Source of the DNA: Bdellovibrionales bacterium
Lineage (GTDB): Bacteria; Bdellovibrionota; Bdellovibrionia; Bdellovibrionales; UBA1609
Assembly: GCA_020630675.1 (NCBI GenBank)
Contig: JAHDIR010000030.1
Location: 1 to 35,463 of the forward strand
Length of the DNA stretch: 35,463 nucleotides
Direction: 5' to 3'
The notes beneath the pieces are model-generated. The model saw only the letters and a program-made list of their open reading frames with translations. It made no database searches and was not told the DNA's origin. Of the stretch, positions 1-7,011 are shown one piece after another. The position numbers and the translations under genes were made by a program. Positions within the stretch are counted from its first letter, which is position 1; every line of letters starts with the position of its first letter.

Positions 1-258
1 AAAAAATATTTTTACTTTCGTATTATTTTTTACTGAATCGACATCTCTTCCAATATCAATGAGGATATCTGGGAACATCTCTGGAAATAATCTGTCAGGA
101 AAAATTGCAAAAACACAAACCGAAAGCAATGAAGACAAGACTAACATTCTAGCAATATTGGTTCTGGAGCGAAAATTAACTTTTTGCAATGGTAAGAATT
201 GAAAAATTAGCCATCCAAAGCCAAGAGCAACGTTCAGCTGAAGAAAGACCTCTTTCAT
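1..258 (-). CDS. BlaR1/MecR1-like membrane sensor, N-terminal part (runs off window)
   Basis: Reading the minus strand from an ATG at 258 gives 86 codons with no stop before the window edge, so only the N-terminus is present. It starts MKEVFLQLNVALGFGWLIF, one hydrophobic segment (about residues 4-22), and has a second at about 38-55. Its ATG overlaps the TGA of the upstream BlaI-type repressor gene (ATGA), which implies translational coupling. Known families: genes joined to blaI/mecI this way usually encode M56 peptidase sensors of the BlaR1 type, integral inner-membrane proteins whose cytoplasmic zinc protease removes the repressor. The protease motif (HExxH) would lie outside the window, so the call rests on position and membrane topology only. 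Confidence 0.6.
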   Translation of the reverse strand, partial: MKEVFLQLNVALGFGWLIFQFLPLQKVNFRSRTNIARMLVLSSLLSVCVFAIFPDRLFPEMFPDILIDIGRDVDSVKNNTKVKIFF

Positions 259-638
259 GATCGGAGCCTTTCGTTAAGTAGTTTTTTTATTTCTTTTAGT
301 TCATCTATAGACAAATCTTCTACATCTAGTAGACGAGTCACCATTGTCGAAGCATCGCCCTTAAAGACTTTTTCGTTGAGGTACTTGAGACTTGTTTCTT
401 CATAAGTGGTACGATCTATTTTTGGTTTGACAGTAATTGTACGATCTTTTTTTTGGCAGCTGATAGCTCCCTTTTTCTCTAAAATTTTCACCATGGTTGC
501 CACTGTTGTATAAGCCAGTTCACGATCATCTGGGAGAGCATCAAATATTCCCCTAATTGAGCACTCTTGTAGGTTCCAAACTATTTGCATGAGTTCGAGT
601 TCTAACTCTGTGAATTGGCGATCAAAGTTTTTTGGCAT
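255..638 (-). CDS. BlaI/MecI/CopY-family winged-helix repressor
   Basis: A 127-residue protein, the usual length for this family. The N-terminal winged helix runs to about residue 75 and carries the recognition stretch LAYTTVATMVKILEKKG (about 41-57), a family hallmark. The C-terminal helical part (about 78-127) is where dimerisation and sensor cleavage occur in characterised members. The ATG at 638 has GGGAGA upstream. An array of TACTAAA/TTTAGTA half-sites sits at 662-700, directly upstream, so autorepression is likely. The overlapping next gene looks like the cognate BlaR1-type sensor. What is regulated is not visible: no beta-lactamase gene is in the window, though one could lie beyond position 1. 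Confidence 0.9.
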   Translation of the reverse strand: MPKNFDRQFTELELELMQIVWNLQECSIRGIFDALPDDRELAYTTVATMVKILEKKGAISCQKKDRTITVKPKIDRTTYEETSLKYLNEKVFKGDASTMVTRLLDVEDLSIDELKEIKKLLNERLRS

Positions 639-661
639 AATAATCTCCCATGAGAAGACTT

Positions 662-700
662 TACTAAACTTTTAGTAGATGTCTACTAAAAAATTAGTAG
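662..700. promoter_or_regulatory. Putative BlaI operator array (four alternating half-sites)
   Basis: The centre is an exact inverted repeat at 670-691, TAGTAGA-TG-TCTACTA flanked by matching T/A bases. The same half-site recurs on either side: TACTAAA at 662-668 pairs with TTTAGTA at 671-677, and CTACTAA at 683-689 pairs with TTAGTAG at 694-700. Four half-sites thus alternate in orientation within 39 bases. BlaI/CopY repressors are known to bind dyads with a two-base centre (TACA-N2-TGTA); the core here is TAGA-N2-TCTA. It lies 24 bases upstream of the repressor ATG. Confidence 0.7.
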
Positions 701-785
701 GGTCTAGCACAACCATGTTCACCGCGCTAAATATAAGGGAATTCAGAACTTTGGTTGGCTTATACTGGAAAGAGAATTGTTGTTT

Positions 786-830
786 CTGAGAGCTATCATT
801 TTGCCAGGTTAACCATGCATTTGCTCTCAG
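786..830. promoter_or_regulatory. Nested dyad in the blaI / small secreted gene intergenic region
   Basis: CTGAGAGC at 786-793 is exactly repeated in inverse as GCTCTCAG at 823-830. Inside the 29-base spacer is a second palindrome, GGTTAACC at 807-814, flanked by TGC and GCA at matching offsets. It could be a protein-binding site or an RNA hairpin in the leader of the rightward gene starting at 937. No function is known. Confidence 0.35.
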
Positions 831-936
831 CCCTTATTGAGTGTGTACATTTTTCAAGTCAGATACTTTCAAGTTTTATAAAAATTTATCCTAATATATA
901 AGAAATCAACGAGAACTACTTACTTGGAGAGATATA

Positions 937-1197
937 TTGAAACATTTATTACTTTTAGCGACCTTTATTTTCATTAGTGGAGCTTCATTTGCTCAAGACG
1001 CTATAGAGATCAGAAAAGAATTTGCCCATGGTTTGATTAATTTACCCGACAGCTTACAAGAAAAAGTTGCTGACTGTCTTAAGCTTGATTTTACAGATAG
1101 CAATGCATTTGTACAACTTTCAACTTATATTGACGATGCAAAAGCTCTAGGATTACTTAAACTTGAAAATTGTGTAACTTCACAAGTTATTAAATAA
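937..1197 (+). CDS. Small secreted protein, unknown function
   Basis: An 86-residue protein with a signal peptide (LLLLATFIFISGASFA, cut after about residue 19) and a mature chain of about 67 residues with two cysteines (in VADCLKL and LENCVTS) that could form one disulphide. The start is taken as TTG at 937 because GGAGA lies six bases upstream and there is no in-frame ATG near it. It is transcribed away from the BlaI gene across a roughly 300-base gap. I do not recognise a family. The mature chain looks helical and would sit in the periplasm or outside the cell. Confidence 0.6.
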   Translation: MKHLLLLATFIFISGASFAQDAIEIRKEFAHGLINLPDSLQEKVADCLKLDFTDSNAFVQLSTYIDDAKALGLLKLENCVTSQVIK

Positions 1198-1349
1198 TTT
1201 TTTAACTCGAATGATCGTCTTGTAATTTGTTATTCTAACCAAATTTAAGTCACTCCGTTTTCTTCAAAAAAAAACAAATCCTGAGTAATATCAACCGCTA
1301 AGGATTGCTCTGTCAAAAAGTAAATTTCTGCTAGAAAAACTAGTGTTTT

Positions 1350-2000
1350 TTATTCAATTTTAAGAACTGGTTTTTTTAGTTGCTGGTTATAAACATCATC
1401 TCCAATCAATTGTTTTTCTCTCATTTGTAATAATATTTTATTTCTCGCTTGCTCTAAGTCTTCAGGGCTCTTGCTTCTAGAGCCTAACCAAGCAATGGCC
1501 ATCAAGCTAGAAATTTCATGAGCCTCCAGACTTTCAAAGTTCTTTTTAAAATAAACTTTAGAGGCGCTTGGAAACCCATAAATACTATTCAGTGAAGGGT
1601 CTTTGCTATCTTTTTTTTCACCAAAAATTTGAATGTGATTGAAAGATAGCATTGCCATATCTTCTTTTGTGTACCACCAGGGTAAAAATTTATATATGAA
1701 TTTTTTTGTAAACCAGTTTGGACGTTTACTAAGTTTTTCTTGGCGAGATAATTGGTTTAGAGATCTTTTGATGAAAAGACATTTGAATTCACATTTACCA
1801 GTAACTGGCTCATCTTCAGTAAAATAAACTACGAACTTTTTAAGATCAGAATCAACAGCAACCAACTCAATACCTTGAGACTGCCTCTCCCAAAAACTTA
1901 CAATCTCACCGTTAACTCTATAGACTTCACATGCAAATAAAGTAACAAAGATGGCAAGCACAATTAGAATGGTAAACATAAGCCATCTTAAGGTTTTCAT
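1350..2000 (-). CDS. Degenerate GT51 (peptidoglycan glycosyltransferase) relative, membrane-anchored
   Basis: A 216-residue protein with one N-terminal membrane segment (about 8-24). The C-terminal two-thirds align by eye with GT51 transglycosylase domains: YTKEDMAMLSFNHIQIFG (110-127) resembles the family's yTKdeILelYLNxxyfG, YGFPSASKVYFKKNF (141-155) resembles YGieaAaqxYFgK, and LEAHEISSLMAIAWLGS and LEQARNKILLQMREKQLI follow in family order. The catalytic elements are missing. The ED at 62-63 is not followed by FxxHxG, the GSTxxxQ segment is absent, and the second catalytic Glu region reads KKFIYKF. I infer that the enzyme activity is lost and the fold kept, perhaps as a regulator or scaffold in cell-wall synthesis. 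Only a weak SD precedes the ATG. Confidence 0.6.
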   Translation of the reverse strand: MKTLRWLMFTILIVLAIFVTLFACEVYRVNGEIVSFWERQSQGIELVAVDSDLKKFVVYFTEDEPVTGKCEFKCLFIKRSLNQLSRQEKLSKRPNWFTKKFIYKFLPWWYTKEDMAMLSFNHIQIFGEKKDSKDPSLNSIYGFPSASKVYFKKNFESLEAHEISSLMAIAWLGSRSKSPEDLEQARNKILLQMREKQLIGDDVYNQQLKKPVLKIE

Positions 2001-2385
2001 ATAATATTTTTTCTCACAGAATATTTTTAGTCAAGTGAACACAAGGTTTTGAATTAAAACAAATGTTCAAAAGATAAAAGGGCATAAGCCAAAATAAAAA
2101 AATCCATTGCAACCCAACTAGTAACACTGCTCCGCTTTTCTTTCCCTTAAGTTTCTATATTTTCATGAAGCCAATCTATTGATTCATTAATATAATGATT
2201 TTATTCAACTAAATCTTGGTCAATGTGACGCAAAATGTGGAACTATCAACTGATAGCAACTTTAAATTTTTGTTAAACTTACATCAAAAATTGAATGTTT
2301 TTTAAAGAATTTCATATAACTCTTCTTTTTGACGTTGATAGGATAGTATTTCTTAAAAATAAACCATTTGGCCCTGTGAGAACTT
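2001..2385. other. Intergenic region, 385 bases, between divergent genes
   Basis: AT-rich and without a credible gene. It must hold promoters for the GT51-like gene (leftward) and the cysteine-rich protein gene (rightward). The only structure I see is a short dyad, CTATCA-AC-TGATAG, at 2243-2256. A TTGACG hexamer near 2330 has no well-spaced -10 partner. Confidence 0.5.
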
Positions 2386-3093
2386 ATGAAAATTCTTATT
2401 TTTATTTTATTTTTAACGGCATCCATTAATTTATTTGCTAAGAGTTTTGAAGAAATTATTCACGGGGCTAAAATTAAATGCCATGGTGGGCTTTCACAAA
2501 CATTTAACAACATGGCGCTCAATAAGACTGCATGGCGAATTTTTAGCCAAAAATTTTGCTTTAACAAATGCGACCAACAAAGCTTAAGTGAGTGGAACAA
2601 CCTAATGAATAGCAGTTATAAGCACCAACGAAGTGAACGGTATTATAAAAATTTTGGTAGAGATAAATTTTGTGGTGTAAAAAAATTAGAATTAATGCCT
2701 CAAAAAGATTATTTTAAATTAACCTATGAATGTGAAGATGGATCTTATGTTCAAAGGGAAAATGATTGTAAGCCCCTGTGCTTGTACAAATATTATGATA
2801 CCGACCAACCTCAGTGCCTAGTCAAAAATATAATTAAAACTCGCTTAAACCAGCCTCTAAAAATTATATGCTACGATGGTTTTACAGCCACAAATACACT
2901 CTCTGATTGTGACTCAAGATGTGATACATTAAAAATAAATACCACCTTTGATAATAAGTACCCAGGAAAGCGAGTAACTATTCCTGGTCGTGGTGATGCC
3001 CTTTTGGACAAGGCCTGGAGCAGAGAACTTGTTATTGAAATGGGGGCTTTACGTAAAAAATATTGCGGGGTGAAGGCGATCTTGGAGCTTTAA
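2386..3093 (+). CDS. Secreted cysteine-rich protein with three C..G..CxxxC repeats
   Basis: 235 residues with a signal peptide (MKILIFILFLTASINLFA). The mature chain has at least twelve cysteines in a repeating pattern. KCHGG is followed by CFNKC, ECEDG by CKPLC, and ICYDG by CDSRC, so each unit is C-x-x-G, a spacer, then CxxxC. Two units end in a similar tail (FCGVKKLEL near 95-103 and YCGVKAILEL at the C-terminus). This suggests internal duplication of a disulphide-stabilised module. It is presumably periplasmic or exported. I do not recognise the family. It is transcribed alone, convergent with the next gene 41 bases away. Confidence 0.7.
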   Translation: MKILIFILFLTASINLFAKSFEEIIHGAKIKCHGGLSQTFNNMALNKTAWRIFSQKFCFNKCDQQSLSEWNNLMNSSYKHQRSERYYKNFGRDKFCGVKKLELMPQKDYFKLTYECEDGSYVQRENDCKPLCLYKYYDTDQPQCLVKNIIKTRLNQPLKIICYDGFTATNTLSDCDSRCDTLKINTTFDNKYPGKRVTIPGRGDALLDKAWSRELVIEMGALRKKYCGVKAILEL

Positions 3094-3134
3094 TATGTTC
3101 TCTGAATTTTATACTAATTAGATCTAAATTATAG

Positions 3135-3482
3135 TCATTCTCCGTAAGACCAAACTGAAATTATTTTACTCATTATAAAACCTTCAGCAAAGGCTGCACA
3201 CTTCACAGACATAGGGTTGCTCGATTCATCTTTACTTAAAGGTAAAGAACCTGTCGTCGAAAAAAATGTTAAATTCGATATTAATTCAGAGGGAGCTTCT
3301 TTTTGTAATACTGGGTGAAGAACTAGTTTTAGGTAAGGCTTTATATCGTAATGCCCTTCGCACTCACTAATTTTATTTTTTAACAAATCGTCAAAAATCT
3401 CAACATCAGCTTGTGTCCCATAAGAAAATAATGGCAAAAAAAACACCAAGTAAGCTATTAATACAAATTGGTTCATAGACAA
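3135..3482 (-). CDS. Small secreted protein, unknown function
   Basis: 115 residues with a signal peptide (QFVLIAYLVFFLPLFSYG) and two mature-chain cysteines (SECEGHYD and VKCAAFAEG). The TTG at 3482 has GGGAG five bases upstream; an ATG two codons later at 3476 is eleven bases from it, so the start is uncertain by two residues. The C-terminal CAAFAEGFIMSKIISVW is hydrophobic and helix-prone. No family recognised. It lies downstream of and collinear with the secreted helical protein at 3521-4129 (38-base gap) and may share its transcript. Confidence 0.55.
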   Translation of the reverse strand: MSMNQFVLIAYLVFFLPLFSYGTQADVEIFDDLLKNKISECEGHYDIKPYLKLVLHPVLQKEAPSELISNLTFFSTTGSLPLSKDESSNPMSVKCAAFAEGFIMSKIISVWSYGE

Positions 3483-3520
3483 ATAGTCTCCCTATATAAG
3501 TTTATTTATTTTAATTACAC

Positions 3521-4129
3521 TTAATTTATTAGTCCATTAGTTAGTTCTGATAGTTTTTGCTCCCAATGTTCAACATATCTAGCTAGCAGTTCTGGAGAAT
3601 CATTAAAGTCTTGCCTGAGCAGTCGTCTTAACCTTATGTAGCTACTCATCTGCTGATCAAATGATAATGGACGCTCTGCTAACAAAGCACGATCATAAAA
3701 AAGTAACAATAAAAGCTCGGTTGCTTTTTCTTTTGTATCGCCCTCAGCCCACTCGTCCACACTGAGCTCAACTTTTGCTGGGCCAAGACGACTAAAAAAA
3801 TCGCTTGAAGCTTCCATTTCAAGCATCCTCAGCTTTGCTATAAATTCGCCGGCAATATTGGCAAAAGTTAAGTTATCCAAGGCTTGTCTTTGACTTAATT
3901 TATAATCCCTAGCTAATTTCACTAGCTCAGAAATCAGTTGCTCTGGAACATTCACTTGTGACTGCATTCTAGCTAACCATTGACTTTTAATTGTCACAAG
4001 CTCCAAGAATTTAAATGTTGGAATTACTTCTTGATTATTACAAACTAAACTAACTGCCAAAGCACTTTGCCCCATCAAGCTACTTGTGAATAAAGTAAAC
4101 ACCAATGTAATTTTATATATAACTTTCAT
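3521..4129 (-). CDS. Secreted helical protein, unknown function
   Basis: About 202 residues. The ATG at 4129 is chosen because AAGGTGA precedes it at good spacing and it opens a normal signal peptide (MKVIYKITLVFTLFTSSL..ALA); a longer frame to 4150 lacks an SD. The mature chain begins VSLVCNNQE and is almost wholly helical, with repeated leucines and charged residues and no membrane segment after the signal. It is most likely a soluble periplasmic protein. No catalytic motif or known family is visible. It shares orientation and perhaps a transcript with the small secreted protein at 3135-3482. Confidence 0.6.
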   Translation of the reverse strand: MKVIYKITLVFTLFTSSLMGQSALAVSLVCNNQEVIPTFKFLELVTIKSQWLARMQSQVNVPEQLISELVKLARDYKLSQRQALDNLTFANIAGEFIAKLRMLEMEASSDFFSRLGPAKVELSVDEWAEGDTKEKATELLLLLFYDRALLAERPLSFDQQMSSYIRLRRLLRQDFNDSPELLARYVEHWEQKLSELTNGLIN

Positions 4130-4327
4130 TTTTACTTCACCTTGCAGCACCGACCAACGGCAACTGCCCTTTTACAAAAAGAAAAATCCATACAACAAAG
4201 GACATATTTTTCGAATAAACCTTTCTATGATGTACAAGCAAAAAATATACCGCTCAAATCAAATTTATTGGCTACAAGAGCTAAAATAGCCCCTTATTTT
4301 GTATTTTTTATATGGTTGTAATGGTTG

Positions 4328-4894
4328 CTAGTTTGCGAAATCAAGCCTAATTTTTTTTCCTGCTAGGCCTAAAACCAACCCCTTTTCTTGCCAAACTTTT
4401 ACAGCAACCCCCGACTGATAAGAATGACCATTTAATAATTTAAGGTTTTTATTAACAAGCTTAGCCTGATATAGGGTATACACCTCTAAGGTTTTTAAAT
4501 TCATTATTTTAATTTGCGCGGCCATCTTACCCTGCAAGCTGCAGTATCTTGCCCCCAAGACCTTCCAATTCGCAGTTGGTAGTTTTGCACTACTAATCAT
4601 TGTAAAATCTAATTTGTTCATTTTTTTTTGCAACACAGACAAGTCTTGAGACTCATATTCAGACGATAAACTTTTCATGTGATTATAAGCAATTTCCGCT
4701 ATTATGTCTTGAGGTGGTGTTTTAAAGTAAAAAAAAGTCAAAAAAAATAGCAAAACAAAGGAAGCTACCAAAGGTGTAGACCACTGAAATAAGAACTTTT
4801 TATTCAGTAAGTTCAGACGATCTAGTTGATGAACACTTAGCTCTTTATTTAAATAATGATTTTTGACAATCTCCTTAAGCTTACCTTGGTTCAT
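4328..4894 (-). CDS. Putative membrane-anchored anti-sigma factor
   Basis: 188 residues: a charged cytoplasmic N-terminus of about 38, one membrane segment (WSTPLVASFVLLFFLTFFYF, about 39-58), then a domain of about 130 residues on the other side of the membrane. Its start overlaps the end of the ECF sigma gene by 14 bases and has GGGAG seven bases upstream. One-pass membrane proteins coupled to an ECF sigma are usually its anti-sigma factor, holding it until an envelope signal arrives. It lacks the HxxxCxxC zinc motif of the zf-HC2/ZAS anti-sigma class; the only cysteine I see is in ARYCSLQ in the distal domain. Function is inferred from context and topology. Confidence 0.6.
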   Translation of the reverse strand: MNQGKLKEIVKNHYLNKELSVHQLDRLNLLNKKFLFQWSTPLVASFVLLFFLTFFYFKTPPQDIIAEIAYNHMKSLSSEYESQDLSVLQKKMNKLDFTMISSAKLPTANWKVLGARYCSLQGKMAAQIKIMNLKTLEVYTLYQAKLVNKNLKLLNGHSYQSGVAVKVWQEKGLVLGLAGKKIRLDFAN

Positions 4895-5327
4895 TATTTT
4901 TCTCCCTCAATTTATTTTTTAATCTAAATAGACGAGATGTTAATGTACCTTTCGGCTGTCCTGTTTCATCGGCAATCTCTTTTAGGGTGTAATCTTCTAC
5001 AGCCCACAAATAAAGTAACTCTCTTTCTTCAGGCCCTAGTCTTGATAATATATCTTTAACCTCAGATTTTTTAATCATTACATCTTCAAGGTCAGAGAGT
5101 TGACTATTTATTTGCAAATCACTGACTAAATCTTCTTTTCTATTTCTTTCATCAAAAAACTTATTGCGAATACATTTTTTTGCATAAGCCACTTTATTTA
5201 AAACAAAGGGACGACCCATAACTTTTTCAACGCCATGAGATACTAAGTCCATAGCCCATTCCTCTTTTTGAGAAAGGCTTAGTGCATATCGATATAATGA
5301 ATTTAATTGGTGTTTTGTATAACTCAA
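4881..5327 (-). CDS. ECF-type RNA polymerase sigma factor
   Basis: 148 residues, somewhat short for the family. Region 2 is the N-terminal half (HQLNSLYRYALSLSQKEEWAMDLV...FVLNKVAYAKKCIRNKFFDE). Region 4 is LSRLGPEERELLYLWAVEDYTLKEIADETGQPKGTLTSRLFRLKNKL, the typical ECF helix-turn-helix. The TTG start at 5327 overlaps the TGA of the preceding secreted-protein gene (TTGA), so translation is probably coupled; there is no strong SD. The downstream overlapping gene is a likely anti-sigma factor. This is a cell-envelope signalling cassette whose first gene may be both target and sensor component. The regulon cannot be told from here. Confidence 0.85.
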   Translation of the reverse strand: MSYTKHQLNSLYRYALSLSQKEEWAMDLVSHGVEKVMGRPFVLNKVAYAKKCIRNKFFDERNRKEDLVSDLQINSQLSDLEDVMIKKSEVKDILSRLGPEERELLYLWAVEDYTLKEIADETGQPKGTLTSRLFRLKNKLREKNNEPR

Positions 5328-5701
5328 TGCTTTAAGTCGTACTTACTTTTTTTTCCATTCACAGAATGAACGATTGGTTGAACTACGCGATAGCCTTTAT
5401 CTGTTGCACTCACTAAAAAATCAACATCATAACTATTTCCTTTTGCATCTTTAAAGTCAGCACAACTCGTAAATAAATTTCCACTTTCTTTAACACCTGC
5501 ATGGAAACCATCTGGGTATTTATTAGAACTTTTTAGGCTTAATTTTAAAATATGGCCCTTGTGAAGAATGGGCAAAAATCCATTCTTTTTAATTATATTA
5601 TTTACGTAAGTTTTCATTTGAGATTGTACTTGATCTTTCACTGAACTTGCAAAAAGGTTAAAGCTCATTAAAAAAATCAGTGTCATAGCTAGGTATTTCA
5701 T
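5324..5701 (-). CDS. Secreted protein heading the ECF-sigma operon
   Basis: 125 residues with a signal peptide (MKYLAMTLIFLMSFNLFAS). The mature chain of about 105 residues reads like a small alpha+beta domain (KKNGFLPILHKGHILKLSL; then GNSYDVDFLVSATDKGYRVVQPIVHSVNG) with a single cysteine (TSCADF). The second part suggests beta strands. AAGGA lies about ten bases before the ATG. Its stop overlaps the sigma factor start, so the two proteins are made together. I do not recognise the family. Context suggests a periplasmic input, modulator or first target of the sigma/anti-sigma pair; this is inference. Confidence 0.65.
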   Translation of the reverse strand: MKYLAMTLIFLMSFNLFASSVKDQVQSQMKTYVNNIIKKNGFLPILHKGHILKLSLKSSNKYPDGFHAGVKESGNLFTSCADFKDAKGNSYDVDFLVSATDKGYRVVQPIVHSVNGKKSKYDLKH

Positions 5702-5719
5702 TTTTATTTATCCTTGCGA

Positions 5720-5758
5720 GGGGGTAAGATTCATACCCCTAAGACGGCTGAAGTCGTC
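5720..5758 (-). promoter_or_regulatory. Two hairpins in the leader of the ECF-sigma operon
   Basis: Between the stop at 5774 and the ATG at 5701 lie GACG(743-746)/CGTC(755-758) with an 8-base loop, and GGGGTA(721-726)/TACCCC(734-739) with a 7-base loop. Read on the minus strand the second hairpin ends just before the AAGGA ribosome site of the 5701 gene. The first could terminate or process the upstream transcript, and the second could affect translation. There is no T-run. Confidence 0.35.
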
Positions 5759-5773
5759 ATTTGATTGCATTAT

Positions 5774-6289
5774 TTATTCATTACTTTCATTTTCTTCGGT
5801 TATACGATCGATGGTAACCTCAGTAAACAACCAATTTTTTTCGCTTTTTTCTAATTTTGCTAAAACCGAAAAAAGCTCTCGATATTTCGATGAGCTTTTG
5901 TCTTTTCCCGAAGCGAGAAGAAAATAGGAAGCCTCAGCAACGCCCTCATTAACATCTATGTTTGTGTTAGTTCTGAGGACCTTATTGGCGTAAATGAGTT
6001 TAGCCCCCAAAAACAAAGAAGCCTTGGCTTCTTCAAAGCCTGTTCCTTCATAAAAATTATTATCAAAATTAAAAACTTTAATAACGACATCATCTTTAAA
6101 CATTTTTTCAATTTGTTTTAAACGCAAGACCACAGCCATTGGCTTTAAGAGTTCATCAAAAGTTCCTACTTCTTCAATGGCATTTAGCATTTTAGTTATT
6201 TGTTTTTCATCAGAATTTAAAAAAAATTTCTTACTTGCAAAAAGTAATGAGATTAAAACAATTAAAATAACAATATATTTATTTTTCAT
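5774..6289 (-). CDS. Membrane-anchored NTF2-like (SnoaL-type) protein
   Basis: About 171 residues from ATG 6289: one N-terminal membrane segment (KYIVILIVLISLLFASKKF) and a soluble domain of about 140. The order of predicted elements fits an NTF2-like cone fold: helices (MLNAIEEVGTFDELLKP...LRLKQIEKMF), strand VVIKVFNF, a helix after YEGTGFEEAKASL, then strands NTNIDVNEGVAEASYFLLA, YRELFSVLAKLEK and NWLFTEVTIDRI. Such domains often bind small ligands or partners; no catalytic residues can be assigned. A TTG-initiated longer form to 6328 is possible but neither start has a good SD. It follows the beta-barrel gene by 56 bases and is probably co-transcribed with it. Confidence 0.55.
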   Translation of the reverse strand: MKNKYIVILIVLISLLFASKKFFLNSDEKQITKMLNAIEEVGTFDELLKPMAVVLRLKQIEKMFKDDVVIKVFNFDNNFYEGTGFEEAKASLFLGAKLIYANKVLRTNTNIDVNEGVAEASYFLLASGKDKSSSKYRELFSVLAKLEKSEKNWLFTEVTIDRITEENESNE

Positions 6290-6345
6290 TTTATAACTAT
6301 GTCGTAAAGATCCGTTTTGTACAAACAAGAATTTGTATATATCAT

Positions 6346-7011
6346 TCAGTTCACATCAAAAAAATTGAATAACCCTGAACGTTTTTTATTTCTTCGCCGA
6401 GGAGTTGGCTTAGGCCCAGACTCAGTAGCACGAGTGGTGCCAAATAAAAATACTAAATTAACTCCCACCACATGGCTTTGAAAAGAATGGTCTTGAGATA
6501 AGCCACTGACAAGGCCATAATTAAACTTGTATGATCCGACTATATAAAAATTATCTGACATACGGTAATCTAAGCCTATTTTAAGTCCTAAACGATGAAT
6601 GTCGTAATCAACATTCGAAAGCCCTGCTCCAGTACTAGTGGTTTCAGCCATAACATAGTGATAGCTGGCGCCTAGGGAAAGCCTTTTGTAATGCAAACCA
6701 TATTGCAAACCAGGGCTAATATATGTCACGTCTTCAGATTGCGTAGAGTTATTTGCATTATTTTCAAGCTTAGCGTATTCCGCCTGAAACCCAAGGTAAG
6801 TGTGCCAATAGTTTTTTGTTGTTAAGAGGTAATTGAAAGAAATATTAGCCGCAAGACCACCATAGTTAGCAGATGCATCGGTTTCTTTGTTAGTAAGTTC
6901 TGCCTCCACATAACCGGCACCTACTTCAAAATTATGACCTGAATCCATAGCAAACAAAATGGGGCGGTAAAAAAGAAAACTCAAAACAAAGGTCCATAAA
7001 TAAAACCTCAA
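6346..7011 (-). CDS. Small outer-membrane beta-barrel protein
   Basis: 221 residues with a signal peptide (WTFVLSFLFYRPILFA), then alternating aromatic/polar strands typical of an 8-strand barrel: NFEVGAGYVEAEL, YGGLAANISFNYLL, WHTYLGFQAEYAKL, YISPGLQYGLHY, LSLGASYHYVMAET, HRLGLKIGLDYRM, FYIVGSYKFNYGL, SHVVGVNLVFLFG. An odd basic tail (PRRRNKKR) and LFNFFDVN follow the last strand. The start is TTG at 7011 with GGGAG five bases upstream; it overlaps the TGA of the propeller lipoprotein gene (TTGA). The pair may form a unit at the outer membrane. No specific porin or adhesin family is recognised. Confidence 0.75.
   Translation of the reverse strand: MRFYLWTFVLSFLFYRPILFAMDSGHNFEVGAGYVEAELTNKETDASANYGGLAANISFNYLLTTKNYWHTYLGFQAEYAKLENNANNSTQSEDVTYISPGLQYGLHYKRLSLGASYHYVMAETTSTGAGLSNVDYDIHRLGLKIGLDYRMSDNFYIVGSYKFNYGLVSGLSQDHSFQSHVVGVNLVFLFGTTRATESGPKPTPRRRNKKRSGLFNFFDVN

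Noticed and set aside
1-638. Toxin-antitoxin pair
   Set aside because: The repressor matches BlaI/MecI and the overlapping gene is a membrane protein, so a sensor pair fits better.
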